Positions 1-12,330 of a stretch of 64,000 nt of DNA are shown here, piece after piece. The position numbers were made by a program, and so were the translations under genes. Location: assembly GCF_030052815.1 (NCBI RefSeq), contig NC_079505.1:30682287-30746286 (forward strand). The letters run 5' to 3'. This DNA comes from Hevea brasiliensis. Its lineage: Eukaryota; Streptophyta; Magnoliopsida; Malpighiales; Euphorbiaceae. A model generated the notes under the pieces. The model did no database searches, was not told the DNA's origin, and saw only the letters and a program-made list of their open reading frames with translations. Position 1 is the stretch's first letter. Each line of letters opens with the position of its first letter.

Positions 1-760
1 GCTCAGAATTGAATCCCATAAAAAGTCCATGATCATACCATATTTACTATTTATCCATGAATGCATGAGATGTATGGGAATGTATACAATTATATGATAT
101 ATGCATGTTAAATGGATAATGTACAAAGTGAGACCTTAATAGTAATTAGGATCGCCATAAAATCTTCCAAACAAATGATTAAGTTGGAAATGCTATAATT
201 AAAGTAATTATAACATGGGCCCTCCATTGGAGCAATTATTTTAAGAAATTTTAAATAGTTATATAAGATGCAATTAATTTAAGAGATTTTCTTAAGAATA
301 ATTGTTAAGCATGAGATGTTGTAAATATGTAAATGGTTTGGTGGCCAATATTGGATGTACCTGAGGACATTAAAATTATTTGCATAATTACTGGCTCAAT
401 GGGATCAACTTAACTAATGCAAGATAAGTCAATAATGGATGTACCTGAGATTTTGAGTATTAGGGGCTAGGTAAAGGATTGAACCTCACATGAGATGTGA
501 TGGGCAAGGAGTTGCTCACTTATAGTTTATTGTAATTCCAATAATGGATGTACTTGAGGATGATCAATAGAATTATAAGAATTCAATCACCCACTAGAAA
601 TCCATCCAACTAGGATTTCCGTTTTCTACTTTGGAAGTGTAGGATTCACTAAGTTAGTGGGAGGACCAGTTTGATTAAAAGACCATAATTATTTTGGTTA
701 ATTACATGATACATTTACTAATTAATCTGGTTATTTTCTGCAATTAATTTTCTGATAATA
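1..760 (+). other. Untranslated leader of copia A1
   Basis: There is no coding potential. The stretch matches the leader of A2 (12731-13489) and A3 (38450-39202) almost base for base, up to the gag start codon. It contains several spaced copies of the short phrase ATGGATGTACCTGAG (near 350, 435 and 545), also present in the other copies. Its role is unknown; such leaders usually carry packaging and dimerisation signals, but nothing here proves that. Confidence 0.8.
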
Positions 761-1558
761 ATGAGCACAGAACAACCACCACCATCTAATATCCTTGCAA
801 GCATACTTGATCGCAATAGGTTGACAGGACCTAATCTCTCTGATTGGCTAAGAAATTTGAAAGTTGCCCTGAATCTTGATCATATAGGATATGTTCTAGA
901 TTCAAATGTTCCTAGTCCCTTACCTCCAGAGGCCACTCAAGAGGAACATGAAACTTTGGACAAGTGGAAGGAGCATGATATGAGAGCTAAATGTTACATG
1001 CTAGCTTCCATGAGTAATGAGTTACAGAAGTAGCATGAGAACATGCAGAGTGCGAGTGAGATCCTCCTTCACCTACAAGAGTTGTATGGTGAGCACAGTC
1101 GGAATGCTAGGTATGAGATATCTAGGCAGCTATTCCGCATGAGGATGCTTGAGGGACAGAATGTTGGGGATCATGTCCACAAGATGATTCAGCTGATTGA
1201 GCAGTTGGAACATCTTGATTTCAACATGGATTTCCAACTACAGACGGATTTGATCCTTCAGTACCTTCCTGAGTCTTTTGGGAATTTTGTGACAAATTTC
1301 CATATGACTAAACAGGAATGCACCTTAGCTGGTTTACTCAACATGTTGGTTATTGCCCAAAAGAATATGCCGGGCAATAAAGGAAAAGAGGTAGCTTTGA
1401 TTACATCTTCTTCAGCTGGAAAGTCCAACAAGAAGAAGGGCAATAAGAAAAAGAAACATCAGATTCCTAGTCCTTCTAAGAAAATAGCTAAACAGAAAGG
1501 GAAGACTAAAGCTGATGGAGGCAAAGGAAAGTGTTTCCCGCCGGAAGGATGGGCCTGA
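761..1558 (+). pseudogene. gag: Copia A1 gag, broken
   Basis: Two reading frames (761-1033 and 1043-1558) together cover a copia-type gag. The protein begins MSTEQPPPSNILASILDRN and continues with the UBN2/DUF4219-like capsid region (GYVLDSNVP, then YEISRQLFRMRM and LEQLEHLDF). It ends in a lysine-rich tail (KSNKKKGNKKKK) before the zinc knuckle. Gag would form the cytoplasmic virus-like particle that packages element RNA. An in-frame TAG at 1031-1033 replaces a glutamine codon that is CAA in A2. The zinc knuckle is damaged: after KCF the sequence reads PPEGWA and stops, where a CxxCxxxxHxxxxC motif is expected. The start was chosen because A2 and A3 have the same ATG in the same context. Confidence 0.88.
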
Positions 1559-1667
1559 AAAGGAACTACCCAGTATCTTACTTCTCTGAAGGACAAGAAG
1601 GATAAACCTTCGGAAGGTATGTCCATATCTTGTTATTTAGATTCTTATGATACTCAAGTTCATCTAT

Positions 1668-4600
1668 AGCTTGGATTTTAGATACTGGTGCCAGTTTTCA
1701 CATTTCTAATGATATGCAGGAACTAGCAAATAGTAGCAGCTTGCGTTCTCAAGATGTTAGAGTCCGGATTGGCAATGGTTCAACTGTTGAAGCTTTAACC
1801 ATAGGATATAAATCTTTTTACATGTTTGGACATATTTTGTGTTTAGATAATATTTTATATGTACCTGATGCTTTTAAGAACATCATTTCTATATCTAGTT
1901 TAACTAGAAATGGCTATGAATTTCAGTTCACAGATGATGTTTGCAATATTTATTTTGGAAATAAATATGTTGGTTTAGGTTACATGAATGATGGTCTTTA
2001 TTATTTCGATAATAATGACAAACACAAAATGAATGCAAGTGATCTAAATGAATGCAATGCCATGGTGAAAACCAACTCAAGTTCAAAATATATTTGGCTC
2101 TTAAGGTTATGTCATGTTGCAGAAGATAGGATTGCAAAATTGGAGAAAATGGGGATTCTATCCTCATTAGGCTCCAAGCCTACTCCAACTTGTGAATCTT
2201 GCCTTCAAGGCAAAATGACTAGATCACCCTTTGTTGGACAAGGGCTAAGTACTGAAAATATTTTGGAGCCAATACATAGTGATGTATGTGGTCCATTTAA
2301 AGAAATGGCTATAGGCGGTTTTCATTACTTTATTACCTTTACTAATGATAAATCAAGGTTTGGGTATTTGTATTTGATGAAATACAAACATGAATCCTTT
2401 GAAAAGTTCAAAAAATTTAAATCTGAAGTAGAAAATCAAACAGGAAAGAGTATTAAAGCTCTTCGATCAGATCGTGGAGGTGAATATTTGAGTATTGAAT
2501 TTGATGAATACTTGAGAGAGCACGACATTGTTTCCCAGCTGACTCCATCAGGAACGCCACAGCTGAATTGTATATCTGAAAGGAGAAATCATACCGTATT
2601 AGATATGGTATGTAGTATAATGAGCTTTACTGATATGCCAATCTCCTTTTGGGGATTTGCATTAGAATAAGCTTTGTATATTCTGAATAGGATTTCATCA
2701 AAATCAATTTCTTCCACACCTTATGAGATATGGCATGGAAGAAAACCAAGTCTTAAGCATATTAAGATTTGGGCTTGTCCAGCTTATATAAAAAAGCTAA
2801 ACACTGATAAATTGGAAACCAGATTAGAAAAGGGTCGATTTGTTGGATATCCAAAAGATAGTTTTGGATATTATTTTTATTTGCCTACATCACAAAAGGT
2901 TGTGGTGAGTAGAGATGCTACATTTCTTGAACAATAGTTTGTTCAAGAAGGAGGCAAAGGAAGGCAAATAGAGTTAGAATTGGACAATTCTGACCAACCA
3001 ACAGATCAGATGAATATAGATCTATCTAGTCAACCTACACCCATTGATGAAACATCTATAACTATTCCTCGTAGAACAACCAGGGTATCTCACCCATCAG
3101 TGAGATATGGTTTCCTTCATGAAGAAGAATAAGAGTTGTCTACTCATGAAGAAGTAGATCATGGAGATGATCCACTTACCTATGAAGAAGCTATATCAGA
3201 TGTAGACTCTTCAAAATGGATTGATGCTATGAAATCCGAAACTGATTCCATGTATAAGAATCAAGTTTGGGATCTTGTTGACCCACCTGAAGGTATTGTA
3301 CCTATAGGGAACAAATGGGTTTTCAAGAAGAAAATTGGTTCTAATGAAAAGGTAGAGACCTATAAGGCAAGGCTAGTAGCGAAAGGGTTTCGCTAAAGGC
3401 AAGGAATCAACTATGAGGAGACTTTCTCGCCTATTGCCATGCTTAAATCAATTAGAATTCTATTAGTAATAGCTGCATACTATGATTATGAGATTTGGCA
3501 GATGGATGTCAAAACAGCTTTTCTCAATGGATACATTGAAGAAAATATTTTCATGGAACAACCTAGGAGTTTTGAATCCCAAGATGGTTCCAAGGTATGC
3601 AAGTTAAAGCAATCCATTTATGGGTTGAAGCAAGCTTCAAGGAGTTGGAACATCCATTTTGAAGAAGCCATTAAATCATTTGGTTTTATCAAAAATGAGG
3701 ATGAGCCATGTGTATATAAGAAGGTTAGTGATAGTGCTATCACTTTCCTTGTCTTATATGTGGATGATATACTGTTGATGGATAATGACACAGGTATGTT
3801 GACAACTGTAAAGGTATGATTGTCAAATACATTCTCCATGAAAGACTTAGGGGAGGCAACCTATATTCTTGGGATTCGCATCTATAGAGATAGAGCAAAA
3901 AGAATAATTAGTTTATCCCAAAGTTTATACTTGGAAAAGGTATTAAAGAGGTTTAACATGCTTGATTCCAAGAGAGGATTGTTACCAGTGAGACATGGTA
4001 TCCATCTTTCTAAAGAGATGTCTCCAAAGACACCTGAAGAAAGAGATAAAATGGCCAGAATTCCATATGTTTCAGCTATGGGAAGTTTTATGTATGCAAT
4101 GTTTGTGTACTAGGCCGGATATCGCATATGTTGTTAGTTTGACTAGCAGGTATCAATCCAATCCAGGTTTGGAACACTGGATAGCTGTCAAGAATGTCCT
4201 TAAATACTTGAGAAGAATTAAGGATTTGTTCTTGATCTATGGAGGTGAAGACTTGCAATTGGATGGTTATACTGATTCTGATTTCCAGTCAGATATCGAT
4301 GATAGAAAGTCTACCTCTAGGTATGTGTTCATTTGTAATGGAGGTACAGTCAGTTGGAAGAGTTCCAAACAAAGCACGACTGCAGATTTCACTACCGAGG
4401 CTGAGTATATTGCTGCATCAGATGCTGCAAAGGAAGCTATTTGGATAAAGAAGTTCGTTATAGAACTTGCAGTAGTTCCTACCATTGAGTCAGCAGTTCC
4501 ACTACAATGTGACAACAATGGAGCAGTCATACAGGCTAAGGAACCAAGGTCTCACCAGATATCCAAACACATAGAAAGGCGCTACCATATTATTAGAGAA

Positions 4601-4732
4601 ATAGTTGGGCGAGGCGATGTAGCCATGCAGAAAATAGCATCAGCTAATCCATTCACTAAGCCTATGTCACCGACTCAGCTAGACCGACATCTTGAGAAGA
4701 TGGGTCTAAGATATTGTAATGAATGGCTCTAG
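1668..4732 (+). pseudogene. pol: Copia A1 pol: protease, integrase, reverse transcriptase, RNase H, broken
   Basis: The aspartic protease starts with ILDTGAS (Asp codon at 1681). The GAG-pre-integrase zinc region lies near 2090-2230 (LCHVAED, CESCLQGKM). The integrase core spans about 2270-2640, with acidic residues at 2281 (HSDVCG), 2470 (RSDRGGEY) and 2578 (SERRNH); the last two are 35 residues apart, the D35E spacing. RVT_2 reverse transcriptase covers about 3190-3990, with YVDD at 3757-3768. The Ty1-type RNase H follows (YTDSDF, TEAEYIA) and the protein ends NEWL just before the purine tract. Stops fall at 2668, 2935, 3394 and 3817, and there is a frameshift near 4110. Catalytic motifs survive although the frame does not, so this is a moderately old copy that cannot make a full polyprotein. 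Confidence 0.92.
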
Positions 4733-4733
4733 T

Positions 4734-4747
4734 GCTAGTGGGAGATT
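4734..4747 (+). other. Polypurine tract of copia A1
   Basis: GCTAGTGGGAGAT lies directly between the pol stop (4730-4732) and the LTR start TGTTAG at 4748. The same sequence sits before the 3' LTRs of A2 and A3. It would prime plus-strand DNA synthesis. Confidence 0.75.
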
Positions 4748-6543
4748 GTTAGTAGTATGCCCTAGAGCATATCATTTAGTATGTATCTTGTACATGTTTT
4801 ATTAATAAAAGGCATTTCCACTGTTCCGTTTACATAATATATTTATGTGTAAGAGAAAAGGTCCATTAATATTTTGTTAGAAATTCTATTCTTAAGTTGT
4901 TAAGAATATGAGTGACAGTATTTCTAGTACAAAGTATCATAAATAGGTTCACAATCGAGGATACTTCATAATAAGGATATGACTTATCCAGAAAGATTAT
5001 ATTCATGTTTGTTTCCAAGTTATTTATATGAGATATAAATAAGATGGAATGGTGAGTCTCATGCCATATGACAAACATGATAGGCACTTACAAATGATAA
5101 GTAGGCCGAACCAGTGACACTTATGACAAGCACATGGAGTTTACTCTTCTCAATGCATTGTCATAAATCATATCAGTGCATATAATCTTTAGACCTGAGA
5201 TAGCACAGTTATCTTATATATAGGTGGTTTGAGTTTGATACTACTTTCATACTTGTACTGTGTATGGGTATATGGGCATGTGTTGGCTCCTACTAGTTAT
5301 ATATAGAGGTAGGTGTTGATCAAGATGGAATATGTTCCTCTAAGTAAATAGAGATAAAATCCTATGTTCATTTAATTGTTCTTGATGTTTCAAGTTCCTG
5401 GCCAAGATAGATAGATTTAATTAGAAAAGGGTTCTAATGAGAAAATCTTTTAATTAAGAACTGGAATTAAAAGAGAATATAATATTCATAGCAAATGGAG
5501 TTTGATATAAACCATGACTCCAGCTTGAGTTGGGATTTTGTAACAGAAAGATTCTAGTGCATGGTAACATATGATTATACGTTCATTTAAGGTAAACCTT
5601 ATTACTAATTGGGTGGCCATGGCATACTATGCTAGGTGTTAACCATGGTCTATGGGTGCATAAAATGATTTAGAGAAATCATTTATGGTAAGAAAGAGTT
5701 CTGATGATATTAAGAGTTGATATCATGTCTCATTGCCAATTAGTGATGAGCCTAGTAAGTCACACACATACACAAGTTATCACCTAATTAAATATGATTT
5801 ATTTAATTAATTAAAGAGTTTAATTGATTAATTAAATATGTTTGGTTTGCAATTAGATTGCAAAGTCCCTAGCATGACTTGAAACCAAATCTAGGTTATT
5901 GGATGTATAGTATAAGTTAAATTTATATTTAAAGTGTTTAAATATGAATTTAATTAATGAGAATTAATTAATAGAGATTAATTAATTAATTTATATTTGA
6001 TATAAATTGATTAGATGAAGAGAAATAATTGTTTTGGGTTGAGAACTCAAAATTAAGACACAGGGGCATTTTGGTCATTTCGCAGGGTGACATGTGGCCA
6101 TGAGATGGTGACACATGGCATTACACATAAGCTTGTCAAATGTCTTTTAATCATATAAGATGATTAAAATCAAGATTAAATATAGGTTTGACACTTGGCA
6201 CAATGTGATTGGGTCAATTAAACCTAGAACCAATCAAAGGGTGACATGTGGCAAGGGTTTAATGTGATGACCTAGCTATTTAAGTATTGTTATGAAAAAA
6301 AAAAATAAAACACAAGCTACTGCCTTTCATTGTGTGCCACCACCCTTGAGACTCCCTTCCCTTCATCTTCTTCTTCTCTCATCAATTCAAAGAGATTAGC
6401 GATCAATCTCTTGAATTAAAAATACTAGAAATTATTTCTAGTGTCCTGTTTACATCTTTAATCTCTTAAAAGGCAGAACTTGATTTTCTAAATAGTAGAA
6501 AAAGCTTTAAAAGCTGTTCAAAGGCTGCCATAGGTGTTCTTGG
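4748..6543 (+). repeat. 3' LTR of copia A1, truncated at its right end
   Basis: It begins TGTTAGTAGTATGCCCTAGA, identical to the LTRs of A2-A4, and follows them for about 1.8 kb. It holds a TATA-like CTATTTAAG near 6274 and the two U5 hairpins near 6385-6446. It stops in the phrase GGTGTTCTTGG, where LTR E starts; about 300 bases present in the other copies are missing. The 73-residue antisense frame at 4866-5087 recurs in every copy of this LTR and is explained by LTR similarity. Confidence 0.92.
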
Positions 6544-8556
6544 TGTAACATCCTCATTTTCATAGTCCGTACATTCTACTGTTCCGACCACTAATGTCTG
6601 CCTCAGAAAAGTCGGAATGTCTGGAACTACACTTTGGTCATAATGTACAGACATATAATGATGAAATAAATAAGAAGAAAATGCAAGAAAAATCAAAGAC
6701 AAATGAAAGAGAGAAAATGAAGCTAAGTTAAATGAGCCGACATCGCAATGATGGGTGACCGTGACTGGAAAGGCATTGTGCCAGACCAGATCATGAGAAC
6801 CCTCAGAATTTAATTCCGGGACGTGAGTAAAGGTCTATTGAAATATAATTGACACTAGAATTATTAAAGAAAAATTAATAAATTAGTACAAAGAAAAATG
6901 AAAAATCGAGAAACAGACAAAAATTGGTGTTACCGAAAAATTAGGAATATAACCTGAAGTGGGGCATTTTGGTCATTTGACACCTAGAGTTTCCTTTTGA
7001 CCTCAATGTCCATTAAAAATAAATGATATTAGACTTTAGAAATTTCATGAAAAATTAAATTTTGATACAATATGTAAATAGTAAAAGAATGGAGCCAAAT
7101 GAGCAAATAAGGAAACTTTAACTAATTAAACATTAAAATCCAAGTTAGTGCTCCACTAACTCTTAATTTGGGACACTTAAATATTCCTTTGGGACAGCAG
7201 AACCATCATCTTCCACTTTGAGAATTAACCAGCCAAGAGAAATGGAGTTCACCATGGAAATCACCATGGATGCCCCACATGCAACCTCCATGGGTGCATG
7301 ATCAAGCCACCATTTCTACTTAGTTCCTTCATTAAAGCTTGCACACACACCTTGGGCAGTATGTTGGAAGCAAAAAGAAGAGGATTTGATGAAGTTTTGG
7401 TGAAGCTCAAAAAAGGTTAGTGCTAGTTTTTCATCCCTTGCTTCATTAAAGTTTGTATTAAGGTTGAGATGAGTTGGATGGTGAAGAAATTTGAAGAATT
7501 CGATGAGTTATTGATATATTCAATTTTAGGCAGCCATGAAAGTTTATTATAGTTGAGTTTTTCTTACCTCAAATGGATAGAAACTAAGGTTGAATAACTT
7601 AAATGGAGGAAGTAGCAAGTTAAAATCTAAGTATGTGCATGTAGTGCTTGAATTAAGGGTGTGCAATGGATCCTTAATGCTTTGGGCAAACTGCCATGTT
7701 TGGTAGCCTCTTAAACCATGAATTTGTGTGTGAACATATAGTTATTAATGAAATATGCAAATGTTAAATTGTGGGCAGCAAGTGTAAGTGATATTGAAGT
7801 ATGATTATGTTGAAGTGTATGTGTAATATTGACATTGAGATGTGTTAAATTTTGGTGTAAGTGAATGTTGAACTTAATGGTGAATTGTGTGCATTGAGCA
7901 CTTGAATATTCTACCCAAAATTGTTGCTGGAATTGTGTACCATATATATATGGAAGTGTCATTGATTGAATATTGAAGTAATGAGGAGGAGAAGGAATAT
8001 CAAATTGGAAGTGTATGTGTTTTGTGCAGGTTGTGTATTGATGGCAGTATCTAAATTAGGTCATAAGTGCCAAACTGTAAACCCATTGATATGAGGTCAA
8101 TGGGAGGTGAAACTAGACAAAAAATAGGCCAACTTTCATGTAGAAATGTTGCTAAAATTCTGCCTAGAAACTGACCTTAAAAATGACCAAATCCAGAATA
8201 GCAACCTTGCAACCTGCATTTTTGACCATATGAACAAAGAGTCCTTGGGATGACCATAACTCACTCCAAACAGGACCAATTGACCTGAAATTTCTACCAT
8301 GGTTAGTTTAGACATAGATCTACAATTCTTATGGAGACACCAAAACCAGAAATGGCCAGAACCAAGTCAAATAGCTTGCACAAGTTCAGGTACCAGAACT
8401 GCCAGAACTAAAACTGACCAAATTTTGCACTAAAGGTGCAATCTGTCTAGCTTTAGTAAATTGACCATATCTTGGTCTATACAACTTAGAATGACCTGAA
8501 ATTTTGCCCCGAGTTCAATAAGACATAGAGCTACAATTCTTATGAAGACACCAAAA
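6544..8556 (+). repeat. LTR fragment E (chromovirus-like family), 3' truncated
   Basis: It starts TGTAACATCC, and its first 60 bases resemble the start of the LTR of B1 (both contain CCGTACATTCTACTGTTCC). Later parts (about 8080-8550) match the reverse complement of LTR C at 46450-46960 and the fragment at 34890-35000, including GACCATAACTCACTCC and GACCTGAAATTTT. No gene is present. The right end at about 8556 is abrupt and falls within minus-strand Tat sequence, so the LTR is incomplete. The five bases before it, CTTGG, would be the expected target duplication, but no matching right end is visible. Confidence 0.75.
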
Positions 8557-9405
8557 CCCAGTTAATCCCTTAGTTTCCAAAGGACAGATGTGGCTGAGGA
8601 TCCAAAGGTGTAGCAATTGGGAACAGCACTTGATGGTTCCTTTACACTGTCGTTGACAATAGGTCAGAGTCAAAAATGTCTCTGCAAGGATTGTAGGTAT
8701 TAAGTTGACATTTTGCTTCTCTACTACCCAAAACATTTTTGTGACGCTGTGAGTTATAACTCTTAAAGGCCCGGGAAATAAGATCAGGCCGTAAATTTCC
8801 AAAGCTAGGGTCAACGAAGCCTGTTTCCATTGCTTGCTCTGAATATGTAGATCCAAATGCTTTTTGATGTAAGTCCAATACCACCCATGTGTTCTTCCCT
8901 TGACTGTTTCTTTTGCCTTTGCTTCCTCTGCAGAAATTCCAAGTATATGCGTGAACCGTTTCCAGGTCTGCCTATGCTCGAGGTGTAGGTAGATCCGATT
9001 TTGCGCCACATAAGTGATTTCTAGCAGTGCCTGATATTCTTCTATAGTGGGAGTTGTATCAATATCATTGAAGGAGAATACCCCATACTTAGGATTCCAA
9101 GTTGACAGCATGGCCTTTAACGCAGGAACTTGTACTCTGACCCGTATCAAAGTTGCAATCCTCCGATACTTTCCTTCAAACTTTACTTTGACATGATCGG
9201 AAAGTGATTTCTAACTGCTAGATAAATCCTCAAGGCTGGTCATTCTAACCTCAACTTTGCTTTGATCCAATGGAGGTAAGGGGCCAATGTCCGCCCTTAT
9301 GTCATCAATCTGTAAGGACTTTGAACTATGAAGCGGTTTGGACCATTATCTAGCATTCTATTCCTGCCTTGGAACTCTTTCAGTTGACTAACTTGAGGAT
9401 GCCAT
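8556..9405 (-). pseudogene. ORF1 of a Tat/Ogre-like element, DUF7745-like protein, broken and 3' truncated
   Basis: Reading leftwards from an ATG at 9405 gives MASSS, then a stop, and later KVKFEGKYRRIATLIRVRVQVPALKAM. The open part (9150-8515) has features I recognise from plant DUF7745 proteins: PTIEEYQALLEI, a GWYWTYIKKHL segment, LTLALEIYGLILFPG and IPTILAETFLTL near the end. In-frame stops (TAG, TAG, TAA, TAG) break the first 80 codons. The 3' end is cut at about 8556 by LTR E. A primer site and LTR on the same strand lie beyond the copia A2 insertion (27507-28126 on), which places this ORF where Tat/Ogre elements carry an extra ORF upstream of gag. The function of the family is unknown. 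It could instead be a captured host gene, but the shared strand and spacing favour ORF1. Confidence 0.68.
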
Positions 9406-9649
9406 ATTAAAGTTTCCATTTATCCTCTACAGACCAATTTATAATGCCTACAGAGAAAATACGTTAGGGGAATAAATTCAGATAATTTTGAATTATAATG
9501 TATGGAGTGGCAATATCTATACACCTATCAAAGTAGGAAGGGGTTTAGATCATCTTAACATTATGATTCAAAATTACCCTCATATTATTTAAAAATTTAA
9601 AAATACAAACAAAGTAAAGGTGAAAGCAAGTGCGTCCCTTTTGTCCTAA
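9406..9649 (-). other. Leader segment of the Tat/Ogre-like element, left of copia A2
   Basis: No reading frame is supported. The segment lies between the ORF1 start and the copia A2 insertion point; with 27507-28107 on the far side it would form a leader of about 0.85 kb. This follows from the order and strand of the flanking parts and not from a direct match. Confidence 0.5.
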
Positions 9650-11181
9650 TGTTAGTAGTATGCCCTAGAGCATATCATTTAGTATGTATCTTGTACATAT
9701 TTTTATTAATAAAAGGCATTTCCACTTTTCCGTTTACATAATATATTTATATGTAATAGAAAAGGTCCATTGATATTTTGTTAGAAATATTATTCTTAAG
9801 TTGTTAAGAATATGAGTGACAATATTTCTAGCACGAAGTATCATAAATAGATTCACAATCGAGGATACTTCATAATAAGGACATGACTTATCCAGAAAGA
9901 TTGTATTCATGTTTGTTCCCAAGTTATTTATATGAGATATAAATAAGATGGAATGGTGAGTCTCATGCCATATAACAAACATGATAGTCACTTATAAATG
10001 ATAAGTAGGCCGAACCAGTGACACTTATGACAAGCACATGGAGTTTACTCTTGTCAATGTTTTGTCATAAATCATATCAGTGCATATAATCTTTAGACCT
10101 GAGATAGCACAGTTATCTTGTATATAGGTAGTTTGAGTTTGATACTGATTTCATACTTGTACTGTGTATGGGTATATGGGCATGTGTTGGCTCCTACTAG
10201 TTATATATGGAGGTAGGTGTTGATCAAGATGGAATCTATTCCTCTAAGTAAATAGAGATAAAATCCTATGTTCATTTAATTGTTCTTGATGTTTCAAGTT
10301 CCTGGCCAGACAGATAGATTTATTCGTAAAAGAGTTTCGATGATAAAATCTTTTAATCAAGAACTGGAATTAAAAGAGTACATAATATTCATAGATAATG
10401 GAGTTTGACATAAACCATGACTCCAGCTTGAGTTGGGATTTTGTAACAGAGAGATTCTAGTGCATGGTAACATATGATTATAGGTTCATTTAAGGTAAAC
10501 CTTATTACTAATTGGGTGGCCATGGCATGCTATGCTAGGTATTAACCATGGTCTATGAGGTTCATAAAATGATTTAGAGAAATCATTTATGGTAAGAAAG
10601 AGTTCTGATGATATTAAGAGTTGATATCATGTCTCATTGCCAATTAGTGATGAGCTTAGTAAGTCACACACATACACAAGTTATCACCTAATTAAATATG
10701 ATTTAATTAATTAATTAAAGAGTTTAATTGATTAATTAAATAGGTTTGGTTTGCAATTAGATTGCTAAGTCCCTAGCATGACTTGAAACCAAATCTAGAT
10801 TATTGGATGTATAATATAAGTTAAATTTATATTTAAAGTGTTTAAATATGAATTTAATTAATGAAAAATTAATTAATAGAGATTAATTAATTAATTTATA
10901 TTTGATATAAATTAATTAGAAGAAGAAAAATAATTATTTTGGGTTGAGAACTCAAAATTAAGACACAGGGGCATTTTAGTCATTTTGCAGTGTGACACGT
11001 GGCACCATGAGATGGTGACATGTGGCATAACACATAAGCTTTCCAAATGTTTTTTAATCATGTAAGATGATTAAAATCAAGATTAAATATAGGTTTGACA
11101 CTTGGCACAATGTGATTGGGTCACTTAAACCTAGAGCTAATCAAAGGGTGACATATAGCAAGGGTTTAATGTGTTAACCTA

Positions 11182-11191
11182 GCTATTTAAG
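11182..11191 (+). promoter_or_regulatory. Probable TATA-like promoter element in copia LTR
   Basis: CTATTTAAGT is kept in all long copies of this LTR (near 6274, 18588, 36863 and 44244) and is followed about 100 bases later by two hairpins. It is the best TATA-like match near the expected U3/R boundary. Its assignment is inferred. Confidence 0.45.
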
Positions 11192-11283
11192 TGTTGTTAT
11201 GGGAAAATAAAATACAACCGGCAGCTACACTCCTTTGTCACGCCATTTTGCAGCCCTCCCTCTATTCTTTTTCATCTCTCATC

Positions 11284-11344
11284 AATTCAAAGAGATTAGC
11301 CATCAATCTCTTGAATTAAAAACACTAGAAATTGTTTCTAGTGT
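11284..11344 (+). other. Two adjacent hairpins in copia LTR R/U5
   Basis: The first pairs AATTCAAAGAGATT with AATCTCTTGAATT (one bulged base). The second pairs ACACTAGAAA with TTTCTAGTGT (ten base pairs, three-base loop). Both recur in A1, in the A2 3' LTR (18682-18743) and in A3 (about 36965-37026 and 44347-44409). They could act in 3'-end formation or RNA packaging; the sequence shows only the structure. Confidence 0.7.
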
Positions 11345-11755
11345 CCTGTTTACATCTCTAATATCTTAAAAGGCAGAACTTGAATTTCTAATTAATAGAA
11401 AAGGCTTTAGAAGCTGTTCAAGGGCTGCCATAGGTGTTCTTGGTGTGGACAAGCTAGAGGGACAACATCTGGTGTCCTGAAGACGAATCTCAAAGGCGCA
11501 GACACGCGGCAGTGCATCAAGAGGTTAGTGTAATCGTTCTTGATTTAATATAGGGTTCTAAAATTAATCTGATTAATTTTAAAATCTTAAATGGAAAATA
11601 CAGATCCAAAAACATATTAAAAGAGTTTTAATATGTTGTTTATCATTGAAATCAAATAGATAAAAATAAATCTTGCATGATGCATGTGACCCTACGTGAA
11701 AATTTTTGAATTCAATGGTATAAACTTGTATTTTTCACGCTTTCGTTCCTACAAT

Positions 11756-11768
11756 TGGTATCATAGCC
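11756..11768 (+). other. Primer-binding site of copia A2, one mismatch
   Basis: TGGTATCATAGCC follows the 5' LTR. The usual initiator tRNA-Met complement is TGGTATCAGAGC, and A3 has that exact form at 37433, so A2 carries a G-to-T change. Confidence 0.85.
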
Positions 11769-12001
11769 ACTATATTTGCCATTTGGATTGTTTATTATAT
11801 GATTTAATTGTGTGATTGATCCATTGCTGATTGGATCAAGAGGTGTGGCGGCATGCTTGATGAACTCCAACATGGTGCGCATGGCTTGGGAAGATCATGG
11901 TGCGCATGGTTGTTATTAAAATTCAGCAATTGTTGCATGATGAAAGGTTCATCATATGACTAATTAAAATGTTTAATTAGGATTTTTAATCACACAATTA
12001 A

Positions 12002-12330
12002 ATTTTGATTCAAATCAGAATTTTAAAAATTGATTGAATGTGATTCAAATCTGAATTTTTAAAGTTGTTTGAATCATATTTAAATATGATTTTTTAAAAT
12101 TGATTGAATAAAATTCAGATCTGATTTTTTAAAAAATGTTTGAATGTGATTTAAATATGATTTTTTAAAAAATATTTGAATGTGATTCAAATCTGAATTT
12201 TTTAAGTTGTTTGAATGTGATTCAAATCTGAATTTTTAAATTTGTTTGAATGAGATTCAAATCTGAATTTTTAAATTTATTTGAATCATATTCAAATCTG
12301 GTTTTTTAAGTTGAATATGAGATATTCAAT
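12002..12330 (+). repeat. Tandem repeat of about 35 bp in copia A2 leader
   Basis: About nine diverged units, each near GTGATTCAAATCTGAATTTT plus an AAAGTTGTTTGAAT-type tail. The same array lies in A3 at 37690-38035. No frame is maintained across the units. Confidence 0.85.

Larger units (their letters stand above)
1..6543 (+). mobile_element. Copia LTR retrotransposon A1, 5' part outside window, 3' LTR truncated
   Basis: The internal region fills 1-4747 and is collinear with the internal region of copia A2 from about 12731 on, so the window opens inside the untranslated leader and the 5' LTR lies upstream. The gene order gag, protease, integrase, reverse transcriptase, RNase H is the copia (Ty1) order. 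A purine tract and an LTR beginning TGTTAGTAGT follow the pol stop. The LTR breaks off at 6543, where an unrelated LTR begins with TGTAACATCC; the last 300 or so bases of the copia LTR are absent. A1 is the only copia copy here that still has its protease region, so it is the best guide to the ancestral element. Confidence 0.93.
9650..11753 (+). repeat. 5' LTR of copia A2
   Basis: 2104 bases, beginning TGTTAGTAGT and ending CCTACA. CTATTTAAG near 11182 is the likely TATA-like promoter. Two hairpins follow at 11284-11344. The primer site begins three bases after the LTR. Confidence 0.93.

Noticed and set aside
8556..9405. The DUF7745-like ORF as a surviving host gene
   Set aside because: It has four early stops and a cut 3' end, lacks introns, and sits in line with a Tat primer site and LTR on the same strand.
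9734..9991. A conserved 70-85 residue antisense frame (MPIMFVIWHETHHSILF-type) in every long copia LTR piece (4866, 9734, 17130, 35423, 42804)
   Set aside because: It lies wholly in LTR sequence and its conservation is explained by LTR identity. It has no domain and no promoter on that strand.
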